A stretch of 64,000 bases of DNA from Bittarella massiliensis (ex Durand et al. 2017) (GCF_017566145.1 NZ_JABFCL010000009.1:29626-93625), one strand, 5' to 3'; positions 51,720 through 60,305 are shown, numbered from the stretch's first letter. Notes: a model not told the origin generated them from the sequence alone. Numbers and translations: made by a program.

Positions 51720-52775
51720 GTGAAGAACAAGAGCTTTTTACTGGTGAGGGCCGTCCCCATTTCATTTATCGCACTGCTTTTGGCGAGGACAATGATTAAA
51801 GCGCAGGATGTTTCAAGTAGGCTCATGGTCCTGCCCTTCTTAATTTGCAGCGTTGTAGCGCTTTTGCGAACGGTGTTCTTGGCGGTGGGCTGGGAGAGGG
51901 CGGCAAAGCTGCTCAACAAGGTCTACGCCGCTGCCTTTTTGCTCTATATATTCGGCTTCTTAGGCGTTTGGTGCTATGTGAGCATCGTCAATCAGTCGTA
52001 CCTGCCGCTGCTGTTCTCGCTGCCATTCTGGCTTCTCGGCGGCTACCTGGTCTACCGGGCGTTTTTTAAAAAAAAGGACCGGCCAGTCAAAGCCGATTCC
52101 AAGAAAAGGTCTGTCCCCCTAAATATCAACTTCAAGGTTGTCGTAAGTTGCTTTTTGGTGGGGGTGTGCTTGCTGTCCGGCATTGTTATCCTGTTTTTTG
52201 GGGTGAAGGACACCATCCAGTTAAGTCGGAGGGTGGGGGGCTACACTGCCACCGAAGGGTATTTTGTCGACTGTGAAGTCTACCGGAGCGATAAAGAAGG
52301 CACGACATATCGCCTCGTCTATGAGTACGAGGTAAACGGCGCTCCATACCGCGTCTCCACAGACTACGGAACCAATGCAATCCCTGCGAGAAACAGCACC
52401 CGAACGGTGAAATACGACCCTGCAAACCCCCAGAGCTCGGTTTTGTCGGGGGGCAACCGCACCAGCATGATGATTTTTATAGGGGCCTTTTTTGTCCTCG
52501 GCTCCACTGTGTTCATCCTGGCCTGGCTCACTTTGAAAGGGTGTTTTGACAGGTTTCGGATCAGTGTGATCGGGGTCTACATCGGGGTTGTGCTCGCCTT
52601 TGCGGGGGCCGGCAGTATCCTCCTTCGGCGGGGGGAGACGGGATCGTGGCCCGCCTGTTTCCAGTCGCTTGGGCTCTGGGTTTTGATCCCGCTGTTGATG
52701 ATAGCGGTGGGCCTCTTTCAGACGGTCAGATGCCTGCTCCCTGCCCGCAGCAAAGAGGGGAAGAAGGGAAAGTAG
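51720..52775 (+). CDS. DUF3592-type membrane protein
   Basis: 351 residues. Four hydrophobic segments in the N-terminal half and one near residue 145 precede a soluble extracytoplasmic-type domain. That domain carries YRLVYEYEVNGAPYRVST and VKYDPANPQSSVL, the pattern of DUF3592; three further membrane helices follow. The function is unknown. Base use is somewhat richer in A and T than in neighbouring genes. The GTG start follows AAGGAGG. It stands alone next to CRISPR array 1. Confidence 0.75.
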   Translation: MKNKSFLLVRAVPISFIALLLARTMIKAQDVSSRLMVLPFLICSVVALLRTVFLAVGWERAAKLLNKVYAAAFLLYIFGFLGVWCYVSIVNQSYLPLLFSLPFWLLGGYLVYRAFFKKKDRPVKADSKKRSVPLNINFKVVVSCFLVGVCLLSGIVILFFGVKDTIQLSRRVGGYTATEGYFVDCEVYRSDKEGTTYRLVYEYEVNGAPYRVSTDYGTNAIPARNSTRTVKYDPANPQSSVLSGGNRTSMMIFIGAFFVLGSTVFILAWLTLKGCFDRFRISVIGVYIGVVLAFAGAGSILLRRGETGSWPACFQSLGLWVLIPLLMIAVGLFQTVRCLLPARSKEGKKGK

Positions 52776-52914
52776 GTACAGCCTGCTGTACCATTGCCGC
52801 TGCGGCAGAAGAAACGAGGTGCTGTTCCCGTGTACCCGCCGTCCCACCACCTTTGTAACAAAGCCGGCGCAAATAGCGCTTTTTCCCCAGCAAAACGCCA
52901 TTCGGGTCTCTTTT

Positions 52915-52941
52915 TTAACCGCCTTAAAAGGCGGCTTTTTT
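52915..52941 (+). terminator. Probable terminator of the DUF3592 gene
   Basis: A short CCGCC/GGCGG stem with a TTAAAA loop followed by a T6 tract, 140 bases after the stop codon. Confidence 0.5.
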
Positions 52942-53015
52942 CTGTCTCTATCTGGAATGCCAAAAGAGCCCCTTTTTCTTTGGATGAAATGTCACTGGTG
53001 CTTCCTCACAGATGT

Positions 53016-53073
53016 TGGTATAATTTTCCTGACAAATTCGACAAATTAATTGCTTTTTCGACAATTTGTCGAT
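53016..53073 (+). promoter_or_regulatory. Extended -10 promoter with three Spo0A-box-like sites
   Basis: TGG-TATAAT (-10 at 53019-53024) has an extended -10 TGn and a weak -35. Just downstream lie TTCGACA (53037-53043, extending to the full complement of TTTGTCGAA), TTCGACA (53057-53063) and TGTCGAT (53067-53073). Three near-consensus Spo0A boxes within 37 bases in the transcript leader would suit repression of the surface-protein gene. Confidence 0.5.
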
Positions 53074-53095
53074 GGAGAAAGGAGACGCGAAGAAG

Positions 53096-55825
53096 ATGCG
53101 TATCTGTGGAAAAAGAGGGGTTGCGGCCCTGCTTGCCGCCCTGCTGGTGGGCGGGGTTTTTCTGCCCACAGTCACAGCGCTGGCTGGGGTTGCGCCCTCT
53201 CTGTCGGCCACTTCCGGCAAGAGCGAGGCCGCTCCAGGGGAGGGCGTTTCCCTCCAACTCTCCCTTGCGGCCGAGGGGAGCCAGGTGGCCTTTGTTCAGC
53301 TGGTGCTAAGCGCTCCCCAGACGGGTTGGTCCTGGGTGGCTGACGAATCGGACAGGTGGCTCTCCCCGTCTCCCGCTGTCGCCGTTGATGAACAATCGGT
53401 CTCCGGGAGCCACGAGTGCTTCATTGTCCCGGCCGGCGGGTCGTCCTATTTTGGACAGACGGTCGAGTTGGGCGCCTTGGAGGCGTTGGCGAGGGAGGGC
53501 ACGCCGGCGGGGACCCCCCTTGTGGCCGGTTTGCACTACACCCTTCTGGGTGAAGATTTTACCCCTCTAGGGGAGGAGAACCGCTCTCTCACCCTGCCTG
53601 ACATCTCTGTTTTTGCCCCTGCGCCGCCGGCGATCACCGGTCTTTCGGTGGAGAAAGGTCCCGATAAAACCCTCTATCTGCCGGGGGAACAGCTGGACTT
53701 ATCGGGCGGCTTTTTGCGGGTGGACTACGGGGACGGAACCAGCGCCCAACTGCCGATGGACCGGGCTGTCTGCGATGTCGGCTCGGTGGGGGAGGGGCCG
53801 CAGCAACCGGTCGTCCTCACCTACCAGGGGCAGTCGGTCTCCCTCTCCGTTGGGGTGCGCCAGCCCCAGGGGCTGACGGTGCTGGCGCTGCCCGACAAGA
53901 CCCGCTACGCAGTGGGAGAGGGGCTAGATCTGGCTGGTGGTCGGCTCTCGGTCGACTACGGCGACGGGCTCTCCCTCTCCATCCAGATGGCGGAGGCTAC
54001 CCCAGGCGACTATGACGCCACCCGGGTGGGAGAGCAATCGGTCGCCCTTCAATGGAAGGGGTTTGAGGCCCCCTTTTCTGTGACGGTGGACGGGGGAGAC
54101 CTGCAGTCCATCGCTCTTGTCACCCTGCCTGGGAAGACAGTCTACCAGGTGGGGGAGGCATTCGACCCCACCGGCGGTGTCCTGCGGTTGGGATACGCCG
54201 GCGGCGGTTGGGCAGAGCGGCCGCTGGCGGCAGAGTTCTGTCAGGTAGACAGCTTCGACAGCCCCGGCGAGAAGGGCGTCTTGGTCACTTTCGAGGGGAA
54301 GACCACCTCCTTTTCGGTGGCGGTGGCGGACAACCCGGTCACCGGGTTGGTTCTTCTCTCGCCGCCGCAGTGCCTGGAATACCAGCTGGGAGAGGAGCTG
54401 GCAGTGGCTGGCGGGCGGTTGCAGGTTTGCTACCAAAATGGCGACAGCAGCGAATTGGAGCTGACCTCCGCCCTCTGTAGCCCCACCCGCTTCACCCAGC
54501 CGGGGAACCAGACGGTCACCGTCTCCTACCTGGGACAGAGCACCACCTTCACCGTGCAGGTGGCGCCAAGGCGGCTGACGGGTATCGCCCTCGCCGCCCT
54601 GCCGGCCAAGACCGTCTACCGGGTGGGAGAGTCTTTTGACCCCGCTGGGGGCAGCGTCGCCCTCACTTACAGTGACGGCGGCAGCGAGGTGCGCCCCCTT
54701 GTCCCCGAGATGGTCAGCGGCTTTGACAGCGCTGTCCCGGGGGAGCAGACGTTGACAGTATCTCTCGAGGGGCAGACGACCTCCTTTTCGGTGCAGGTGC
54801 TTCCCCAAGAGCAGCCGTGGAGCATCTCCTTTGCCGTTCTCCCCGCCAAGTCCAGCTACCTGCAGGGCCAGTCTTTGGACCCCACTGGGGGTGTGCTCCT
54901 CCTTTCGCGCGGGGAGGAGCAGCGCCGTGTCCCCCTCACAGCTGAGATGTGTTCCCGCTACCGCCCCCAGCTGTTGGGGGTGCAGATGGTGAGCATCGCC
55001 TGCGAGGGCGGGCGAATCGACTGGCCGGTCACCGTTCTCTCCCGGGCGCGGGTGGACGCCCTCAACGCCCAGTTGGAGGAAATCTCGCTGGAGGACGTTC
55101 TCCCAGAGGAAGAGGGGGCTCTGCAGGCACTTCTCGACCAGGTGGAGGCGCTGCCCCCGCTGGAGCGGGAGGGGCTCTCCGCCTCGGGGTTGACCCGGCT
55201 CGAACAGGCCATCGACCGGGCGGCCGCCCTCGCCGCCCCTGAGCGGGTGGAGCACTTTGACCAAAACCGCCTCACCGTCCGTGCCCCGCAGGGCGCCCTT
55301 TCCTGGCTGTCGGACCTGTCGGTGCGGGAGAAGGTGGTCACCGAAGCCCTCACCCAGGCGGTACAGCGCCTGCGGGGGGAGAGGGCCAAGATCTGGCGCT
55401 ACTACCAGCTGGAGGCGGAGAGCACCGCCCGCTCTCCCGGCGGCTTTGACGCGCCGCTGGAGGTGCGCATCAGTCTGGACGATCTGGCAGACCCTGCCAC
55501 TGCGGCGGTCTTTTTGGTGGCGGAGGACGGCTCCCTCTCCCAGTGCCCACTGCAGATAGAGGGGGAGTGGGGGGTATTTGCCGCCCCTGTCCCCGGCAGC
55601 TATGCCCTGGTGGGCGAGCAGGGGAAAGAAGAGGAGTCGGAGATAGGAGAGGGAGAAGCGCCGGTTCCCTCCGCTCCTAAAGGGAAGGAGACGTCCTCCT
55701 CTGGCAGCTCCTCGGGAGGCAGCGCCAACACGGGGGAGCGGGGAAGCCCCGCCTTGTCCCTGGCCCTCCTCCTGTCAGCGGCCCTTGTTCTCCCCTTGGC
55801 AAGGCACAGTCGGCAGACGCGCTGA
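53096..55825 (+). CDS. Large cell-surface protein with six Ig-like repeats
   Basis: 909 residues. A signal peptide (about 1-30) is followed by a strand-rich N-terminal domain (to about 185), then six tandem bacterial Ig-like repeats of about 78 residues (Big_3-like). Each repeat has the pattern K-T-x-Y-x-x-G-E-x-x-D followed by GG and Y-x-D-G. A helical region (about 650-740), a second strand domain and a Ser/Gly linker lead to a C-terminal NTGE, a hydrophobic helix and RHSRQTR, a sorting-like tail. A role in adhesion or cell-wall structure is likely but unproven. The ATG at 53096 is chosen for AAAGGAG 11 bases upstream and the signal peptide. Confidence 0.85.
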   Translation: MRICGKRGVAALLAALLVGGVFLPTVTALAGVAPSLSATSGKSEAAPGEGVSLQLSLAAEGSQVAFVQLVLSAPQTGWSWVADESDRWLSPSPAVAVDEQSVSGSHECFIVPAGGSSYFGQTVELGALEALAREGTPAGTPLVAGLHYTLLGEDFTPLGEENRSLTLPDISVFAPAPPAITGLSVEKGPDKTLYLPGEQLDLSGGFLRVDYGDGTSAQLPMDRAVCDVGSVGEGPQQPVVLTYQGQSVSLSVGVRQPQGLTVLALPDKTRYAVGEGLDLAGGRLSVDYGDGLSLSIQMAEATPGDYDATRVGEQSVALQWKGFEAPFSVTVDGGDLQSIALVTLPGKTVYQVGEAFDPTGGVLRLGYAGGGWAERPLAAEFCQVDSFDSPGEKGVLVTFEGKTTSFSVAVADNPVTGLVLLSPPQCLEYQLGEELAVAGGRLQVCYQNGDSSELELTSALCSPTRFTQPGNQTVTVSYLGQSTTFTVQVAPRRLTGIALAALPAKTVYRVGESFDPAGGSVALTYSDGGSEVRPLVPEMVSGFDSAVPGEQTLTVSLEGQTTSFSVQVLPQEQPWSISFAVLPAKSSYLQGQSLDPTGGVLLLSRGEEQRRVPLTAEMCSRYRPQLLGVQMVSIACEGGRIDWPVTVLSRARVDALNAQLEEISLEDVLPEEEGALQALLDQVEALPPLEREGLSASGLTRLEQAIDRAAALAAPERVEHFDQNRLTVRAPQGALSWLSDLSVREKVVTEALTQAVQRLRGERAKIWRYYQLEAESTARSPGGFDAPLEVRISLDDLADPATAAVFLVAEDGSLSQCPLQIEGEWGVFAAPVPGSYALVGEQGKEEESEIGEGEAPVPSAPKGKETSSSGSSSGGSANTGERGSPALSLALLLSAALVLPLARHSRQTR

Positions 55826-55848
55826 TCCCTTTTCCCCCCTCCTGATCA

Positions 55849-55897
55849 AAAAGAGCTTTCCCTTCGGCAGAAATGCTGAAGGGGAAGCTCTTTTTTT
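55849..55897 (+). terminator. Terminator of the Ig-repeat surface protein gene
   Basis: A long imperfect stem (AGAGCTTTCCCTTCGGCA with its complement) around GAAA, then a T7 tract. Confidence 0.85.
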
Positions 55898-56462
55898 GAG
55901 GAGAAAGCAGGCGTTTTAAGGTGTGTTGCCGCTTGGGCGGGAGGGGTGGGTGGAGAAGGCGGTCGGCAGGAGCAGAGGGGCCGCCCTGCCGCGCCCCGGA
56001 AGGGGGGGCGGCTCCCCCTGGGAAGTTCCTTTTAGGGCGCGAGGGACAGGGGGAAAATGAGGAGAGCGTTTTTTGGCAGATGCGCTTGGATGGCGAAGAG
56101 AGCGGCCAGAGTGGGGAGAAGCCCTGCTGTTTCTGGTCGGCCCCCTATCACCCCTGTGAAAAGGCGCTCTGCCCGTGAAGGCGCGGCAGTGAGAGAGGGG
56201 CGTTCGGCAGTTGAGCGCCGGCGGTTTTCCTTGGCCGGGGCAGAGATGACCGGCGGAGAGCGGTCTCTTTCGCACCGCGGAAAAGGGGGCGGCCTTCCGC
56301 CCCCTTGCCGCTTGAAACGCCCCCTGCCGCCGCCCCCCCGCCTGGTGGCCCCCTTTTGGTGGGGCAAGCGTACAGGTTATACGGCTTTGCCCTTTGGGGG
56401 TCCTGCGGATTTTGGCCGAGTGGGAGAAAAGCGGGGAAAACACAGATTTTGCTTGGGAACAA
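55898..56462. other. Intergenic stretch, no gene seen
   Basis: About 565 GC-rich bases before the SIS/YjbQ promoter. The open frame extending the SIS gene upstream is Arg/Pro/Gly-rich without a ribosome binding site and crosses the promoter, so I treat it as non-coding. Confidence 0.45.
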
Positions 56463-56491
56463 TTGACTTTGACCTGGACGCCCTATACAAT
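56463..56491 (+). promoter_or_regulatory. Promoter of the SIS/YjbQ operon
   Basis: TTGACT-N17-TACAAT (-35 at 56463-56468, -10 at 56486-56491). An AT-rich leader of about 70 bases holds an inverted repeat GCAATTT (56504-56510) / AAATTGC (56522-56528), a possible operator. Confidence 0.7.
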
Positions 56492-56566
56492 ATTCCATGG
56501 AAAGCAATTTTAAAAATATACAAATTGCCCAAAAAACATGTCCTATTTTTGTCGGGAGGTAAAACC

Positions 56567-57727
56567 ATGAAAAAACTGGACTGCAACAATGCCCTGCGAA
56601 TGGAGACCTTCGACCTGCCGGTCATGGCCCGCCCCTTCGCCGAGGCAAACGACAAGCCCCTGCGGATGGCCCTCACCACCCCCCAGCTCTTCTCGCCCCG
56701 CAGCTGCCTGCTGGTGGGCTGTGGCGACTCCTATTGCGCCGGGGTGGCCGCCAAGCCGCTGTTCCAGCAGCTGGGCGGCATCCGTACCGAGGCCCTCTCC
56801 GCCATGGAGGCGTCCCGCCACTGGCCGAAGGGGAGGATCGGCAGCGAGCCCTGCAACCCCCTGCTCTACGTCATCTCCGCCTCGGGCACTGTTTCCCGCA
56901 ATATTGAGGTTTGCCAGCGGGCGGCCGCCTGCGGGGTAGGGGCCTTGACAGTGGCGGTCACCGCCCATCCCGAATCCCCCATGGCCAAAGCCAGCCAGGC
57001 GGTGCTCCCCATCTCTCCCACCCCCTTTGACAGCGGTTTTGACGAGCACTCCCCCGGACTGCGCAGCTACTATGCCTCCCTCTACGCCCTTTGCTCCTCG
57101 GCCATCCGCATGGGCGAGGTGAAGATGCGCTACCCCATGAGCCAGGCCGACGACTATCGCCGCGCCATGGTGGAGTATGCCGAGTCCTTCGGCGGCGAGG
57201 TGATGGAGCAGATCGACGACGCCATGTTCGAGCTGGCCCAGCAGTGGCAGGAATTTGACAGCTTTGAGTTTTTGGGCAGCGGCGCCCAGATGGCGACCGC
57301 CTGGTTTGACGCGGCCAAGATTTACGAAGCCACCGGGGATGTGGCCACCTATGAGGACATGGAGAACTGGTGCCATGTCAACTACTTTGCCCGCGACCAC
57401 CGTCGGGTGGGGACGGTGTTGACCATCTCCAAAGATTCCCCGGCCATGGTCCGCGCCCTGGAGGTGGCGGAGGTGCTGGCCCGGCTGCGGCCCACCCTCA
57501 TCGTCACCGACGCCGACGCCGCCCTCTTCCCCAAAGAAGCAGTGGTCTGCCAGCTGCCCAGCCCCCGCTACGGCATCCTGGCCCCGCTGATGGACTATGT
57601 GCCGGTGGCCCTCCTCTCAGGGTACCTGGCCCGGCTGAAGGGGGTCTCCCTCTTCCGGGGCGGGGAGCCGGCCTTCCAGAGCCAGCCCACCCACTTTTTG
57701 AAAACCAGCCAGATCGAGATCGTATAG
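56567..57727 (+). CDS. SIS-domain protein 1 of the SIS/YjbQ operon
   Basis: 386 residues with two SIS (sugar isomerase) lobes, as in the isomerase half of GlmS and in amino-sugar or fructosamine deglycases. The first lobe begins LLVGCGDSYCAG (about 45) and has VISASGTVSRNIE (SxSG phosphate loop, about 105). The second has FEFLGSGAQMATAWFDAAKI (about 235) and the family motif DMENWCHVNYFARDH (about 265). No catalytic residue set identifies the substrate. The ATG follows GGGAGG. It is the first gene of five and is paralogous to the protein encoded at 58181. Confidence 0.85.
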   Translation: MKKLDCNNALRMETFDLPVMARPFAEANDKPLRMALTTPQLFSPRSCLLVGCGDSYCAGVAAKPLFQQLGGIRTEALSAMEASRHWPKGRIGSEPCNPLLYVISASGTVSRNIEVCQRAAACGVGALTVAVTAHPESPMAKASQAVLPISPTPFDSGFDEHSPGLRSYYASLYALCSSAIRMGEVKMRYPMSQADDYRRAMVEYAESFGGEVMEQIDDAMFELAQQWQEFDSFEFLGSGAQMATAWFDAAKIYEATGDVATYEDMENWCHVNYFARDHRRVGTVLTISKDSPAMVRALEVAEVLARLRPTLIVTDADAALFPKEAVVCQLPSPRYGILAPLMDYVPVALLSGYLARLKGVSLFRGGEPAFQSQPTHFLKTSQIEIV

Positions 57728-57745
57728 GAGAGGGGAGGAAATACC

Positions 57746-58156
57746 GTGCATTTTTACGAGACCAAGATCGAGTGCCCCAAAGACGGGGTGGTGCAGCTGA
57801 CCGAGTGGCTGCGCCGGTGCGTGCGGGAGAGTGGGGTGCGCTCGGGCATCGCCGTCCTCTCGGCCCCCCACACCACCTCGGGCATCTCTTTTAACCCCTA
57901 CATGTTAAAGCCCGAGGACCACCAGGACATCCAGCAGGCCCTGGACAGGATCATCCCCATGCGCATCGACTATGCCCACCAGTTTGACAACCCGGCCGAT
58001 GCGGCAGGGCACAACAAGTCCGCCCTCATGGGCACCAACACCACCTTCATTGTCGAGGGGGGCGAACTGGTGCTGGGCAGTTCCCAGGGCGTGTTTTTCT
58101 TTGAGTTTGACGGCCCCCGCACCCAGCGGTGCCAACTGGCCGTGTACAGCGACTAG
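57746..58156 (+). CDS. YjbQ-family (UPF0047) protein 1
   Basis: 136 residues, full length for the UPF0047/YjbQ family. Its members form trimers with a metal-binding pocket; a promiscuous thiamine-phosphate synthase activity has been reported for YjbQ. The three conserved His are present: APHTTSG (about 47), DYAHQF (about 77) and AAGHNKSALMG (about 89). GELVLGSSQGVFFFEFDGPR is also intact. The GTG start lies 18 bases behind SIS 1 after GGAGG. Confidence 0.88.
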   Translation: MHFYETKIECPKDGVVQLTEWLRRCVRESGVRSGIAVLSAPHTTSGISFNPYMLKPEDHQDIQQALDRIIPMRIDYAHQFDNPADAAGHNKSALMGTNTTFIVEGGELVLGSSQGVFFFEFDGPRTQRCQLAVYSD

Positions 58157-58180
58157 CCTTTTGCAAGGAGGAATGATTGG

Positions 58181-59341
58181 ATGAACAGCGCAATGGAAAA
58201 TCCGGCCGTCCGGCAATCGCTGGGACTGGTCGACTGCACAAAGCCCCTCTGCGACGATTTGCAGAAAAAGATTGAGACCCTCTACACCGACGAGGAGATC
58301 GGCAACTTCTGCGAGGTGCTCCTCACCGGCTGCGGCGACTCCTATGTGGCCGGACTGGCGGTGCAGCCGGCCTTTGAGGCGTTGAGCGGGATGCGGGTCA
58401 AGGCCCTCTCCACCACCGAACTCTGCTTTCACTATCCGCTGCCCAGCGGCGACTACGGCCCCGCTCTGGCGGTGGGGGTGAGCATCTCCGGCAAGGCCGC
58501 CGACACCGCTGCCGCCATGCAGGCGGTAAAAAATGCCGGCGGCTGGACCCTGGGGGTCACCGAGAGCCGCACCACCGCCCTGGCCCAGACGGCCGACCGC
58601 ATCTTGAAACACGACTCGATGGAGGCGGAACTGGCCCCCGGCACCAAGACCTATTTTACCAGCCTCCTCTCCCTGCTTCTGCTGGCCGTTCACTTTGGGG
58701 TGGCCAGGGGGCATATCACCGCCGATGAGGCGGCCGCCGTGCGCGCCGACATCGAGGGGTATACCGAGGCGTTTCGCCCAGTCATCCCCGCCCTGACCGA
58801 GCAGTGCATGGCCCTGGCGGAAATGCTCAAGGACTGCCGTCACTTTGAAACGGTGGGTTCGGGGGCGGACTACGCCACCGCCGCCTTTGTGCGGGAGAAG
58901 ATCTACGAGGCGGTGGGCAAAGTCACCGCGGTGGAGAACACCGAGGATTGGCTTCACGTCAACTACTACGCCAGAAAGCCCCAGGAGATCGGCACCCTCC
59001 TCTTTGCCGCCGGCGACAGCCCGGCCAAGAGCCGCTACCTGGAGGCCGCCTGGGCAATGGACTTCATCGGCCGGCCCTATGTGGTGGTCACCGATCTGGA
59101 AGCGGGGGCGTTTCCCCCTTCCGCCAAGGTCATCACCCTCCCCAAGGCGCCCCGTCTCTGGCTGACGCCGCTGATGCAGTTTATGCCCATGACCATGCTC
59201 TTCGGCTTTATGCAGGAACTGCTGGGGGAGAAGCCCCTGCGGGGCCTCGAGGGCGTGTGGAGCGGTAAAAACGCCATCTACGCCGACCAGAGCGGCATCC
59301 TCGACTACTTTAAAGAGAAGGGGGACGAGAGACGTGTTTGA
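58181..59341 (+). CDS. SIS-domain protein 2 of the SIS/YjbQ operon
   Basis: 386 residues, the same length as SIS 1 and clearly paralogous. The first lobe has LLTGCGDSYVAGLAVQPAF (about 47) and VSISGKAADTAAAM (SxSG, about 103). The second has ETVGSGADYATAAFVREKI (about 225) and NTEDWLHVNYYARKP (about 255). With SIS 1 it could form a heteromer; that is inference. AAGGAGG precedes the ATG. It overlaps the next YjbQ gene by 8 bases. Confidence 0.85.
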   Translation: MNSAMENPAVRQSLGLVDCTKPLCDDLQKKIETLYTDEEIGNFCEVLLTGCGDSYVAGLAVQPAFEALSGMRVKALSTTELCFHYPLPSGDYGPALAVGVSISGKAADTAAAMQAVKNAGGWTLGVTESRTTALAQTADRILKHDSMEAELAPGTKTYFTSLLSLLLLAVHFGVARGHITADEAAAVRADIEGYTEAFRPVIPALTEQCMALAEMLKDCRHFETVGSGADYATAAFVREKIYEAVGKVTAVENTEDWLHVNYYARKPQEIGTLLFAAGDSPAKSRYLEAAWAMDFIGRPYVVVTDLEAGAFPPSAKVITLPKAPRLWLTPLMQFMPMTMLFGFMQELLGEKPLRGLEGVWSGKNAIYADQSGILDYFKEKGDERRV

Positions 59342-59738
59342 GACCATCCAGCTGCAAACCCAGCGGCACAAGGCCTATGACATCACCGCACAGGTGAAGG
59401 AGATCGTCGAAAAAAGCGGGGTCAAAGACGGTATCTGCACCATCTTCTGCCCCGAGACCACAGCGGGTATCTGCATCCACTCCTTCTGGGACCCTCTGGG
59501 GTGGGACGACATGATGGACGACATCCAGCGGGCCTTCCCCGCCACGGTGGATTACCGGCAGCGCACCCCTTCCGCCTATACTGCCGCCGCTGCCACCAAG
59601 GCCAGCCTGATGGGCGGGGTGCAGAGCCTGATTGTCCGGGACGGAGCGCTGGCCTTTGGCTCCTCCCAGGGCATTTTGCTGGCTGAATTCGACGGGCCCT
59701 GCCGCTGCCGGCGGGTCTGCGTCAACGTGATGGAATAG
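59334..59738 (+). CDS. YjbQ-family protein 2, degenerate active site
   Basis: 134 residues, same fold and length as the other two. All three conserved His are replaced: APHTT becomes CPETTAG, YAH becomes YRQ and AAGHxKS becomes AAATKAS. The Glu of GEL is Ala (DGALAFGSSQG). The frame and codon bias are intact and the core strands (FGSSQGILLAEFDGP) are conserved, so it is a maintained protein rather than a pseudogene. A structural or regulatory subunit of a mixed trimer is a reasonable inference. Confidence 0.85.
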   Translation: MFETIQLQTQRHKAYDITAQVKEIVEKSGVKDGICTIFCPETTAGICIHSFWDPLGWDDMMDDIQRAFPATVDYRQRTPSAYTAAAATKASLMGGVQSLIVRDGALAFGSSQGILLAEFDGPCRCRRVCVNVME

Positions 59739-59751
59739 GGAGGACAGAGCC

Positions 59752-60156
59752 ATGTATCAGACCATACAGCTGACCACCGGCCCCATGCAGGCGCTGGACA
59801 TCACCGAAAAGGTGCGCGCCTGTGTGCGGGAGAGCGGGGTGCAAAACGGCATCTGCGTCCTCTTTGTCCCCCACACCACCGCCGCCATCTCCCTGGGCAA
59901 AAAGGACGCCGAGGGCAAGGTGGGGGAGGATTTTCAGGGGGAGCTGGACCGGGTGATCCCCCTGCGGGCAAACTACATCCATGTGGAGACCCCCTTTGAC
60001 GCGGCGGGACACATCAAGTCCAGCATCGTCGGGGTGGACATCACCCCGCCCATCTGCGATGGGGAACTGGCCCTGGGCGGCGGCCAGGCCGTCTATTTCT
60101 ACGAGTTCGACGGCCCCCGGCCCCGCAAGGTGCTGGTGAAGTGCTACGGCAAATAG
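59752..60156 (+). CDS. YjbQ-family (UPF0047) protein 3
   Basis: 134 residues with the conserved His intact: FVPHTTAAIS (about 42), NYIHVE (about 77) and AAGHIKSSIVG (about 86), then GELALGGGQAVYFYEFDGPR. GGAGGACAG precedes the ATG, 13 bases behind YjbQ 2. It is the last gene of the operon. Confidence 0.88.
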   Translation: MYQTIQLTTGPMQALDITEKVRACVRESGVQNGICVLFVPHTTAAISLGKKDAEGKVGEDFQGELDRVIPLRANYIHVETPFDAAGHIKSSIVGVDITPPICDGELALGGGQAVYFYEFDGPRPRKVLVKCYGK

Positions 60157-60189
60157 GCGCATTTGCCCGCCGGTGAAAACTGGCGAGAG

Positions 60190-60223
60190 AGCGGCCCGCC
60201 CCCGTCCAGGGGCGGGCTGCTTT
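60190..60223 (+). terminator. Probable terminator of the SIS/YjbQ operon
   Basis: A 13-bp stem with one mismatch (AGCGGCCCGCCCC with GGGGCGGGCTGCT) followed by only three T. The weak T tract makes it uncertain. Confidence 0.5.
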
Positions 60224-60305
60224 GGCGTCTGTCCCTCCAGGAGGAAGGGGGGCGCAGTTGGGAAGAGGGGCTTTTTTGTCCCTATAAGAGGGCGGACCCC
60301 ACAAC

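Noticed and set aside
26104..54262. Spo0A-box-like TTCGACA inside genes (for example in the ABC ATPase, dltB, the S1 part of ispH-S1 and the Ig-repeat gene)
   Set aside because: They encode Phe-Asp or Phe-Asp-Lys in frame and are scattered; chance occurrence is expected at this frequency.
56057..56566. N-terminal extension of the first SIS protein
   Set aside because: The extension is Arg/Pro/Gly-rich, crosses the promoter at 56463 and lacks a ribosome binding site; GGGAGG before ATG 56567 marks the start.
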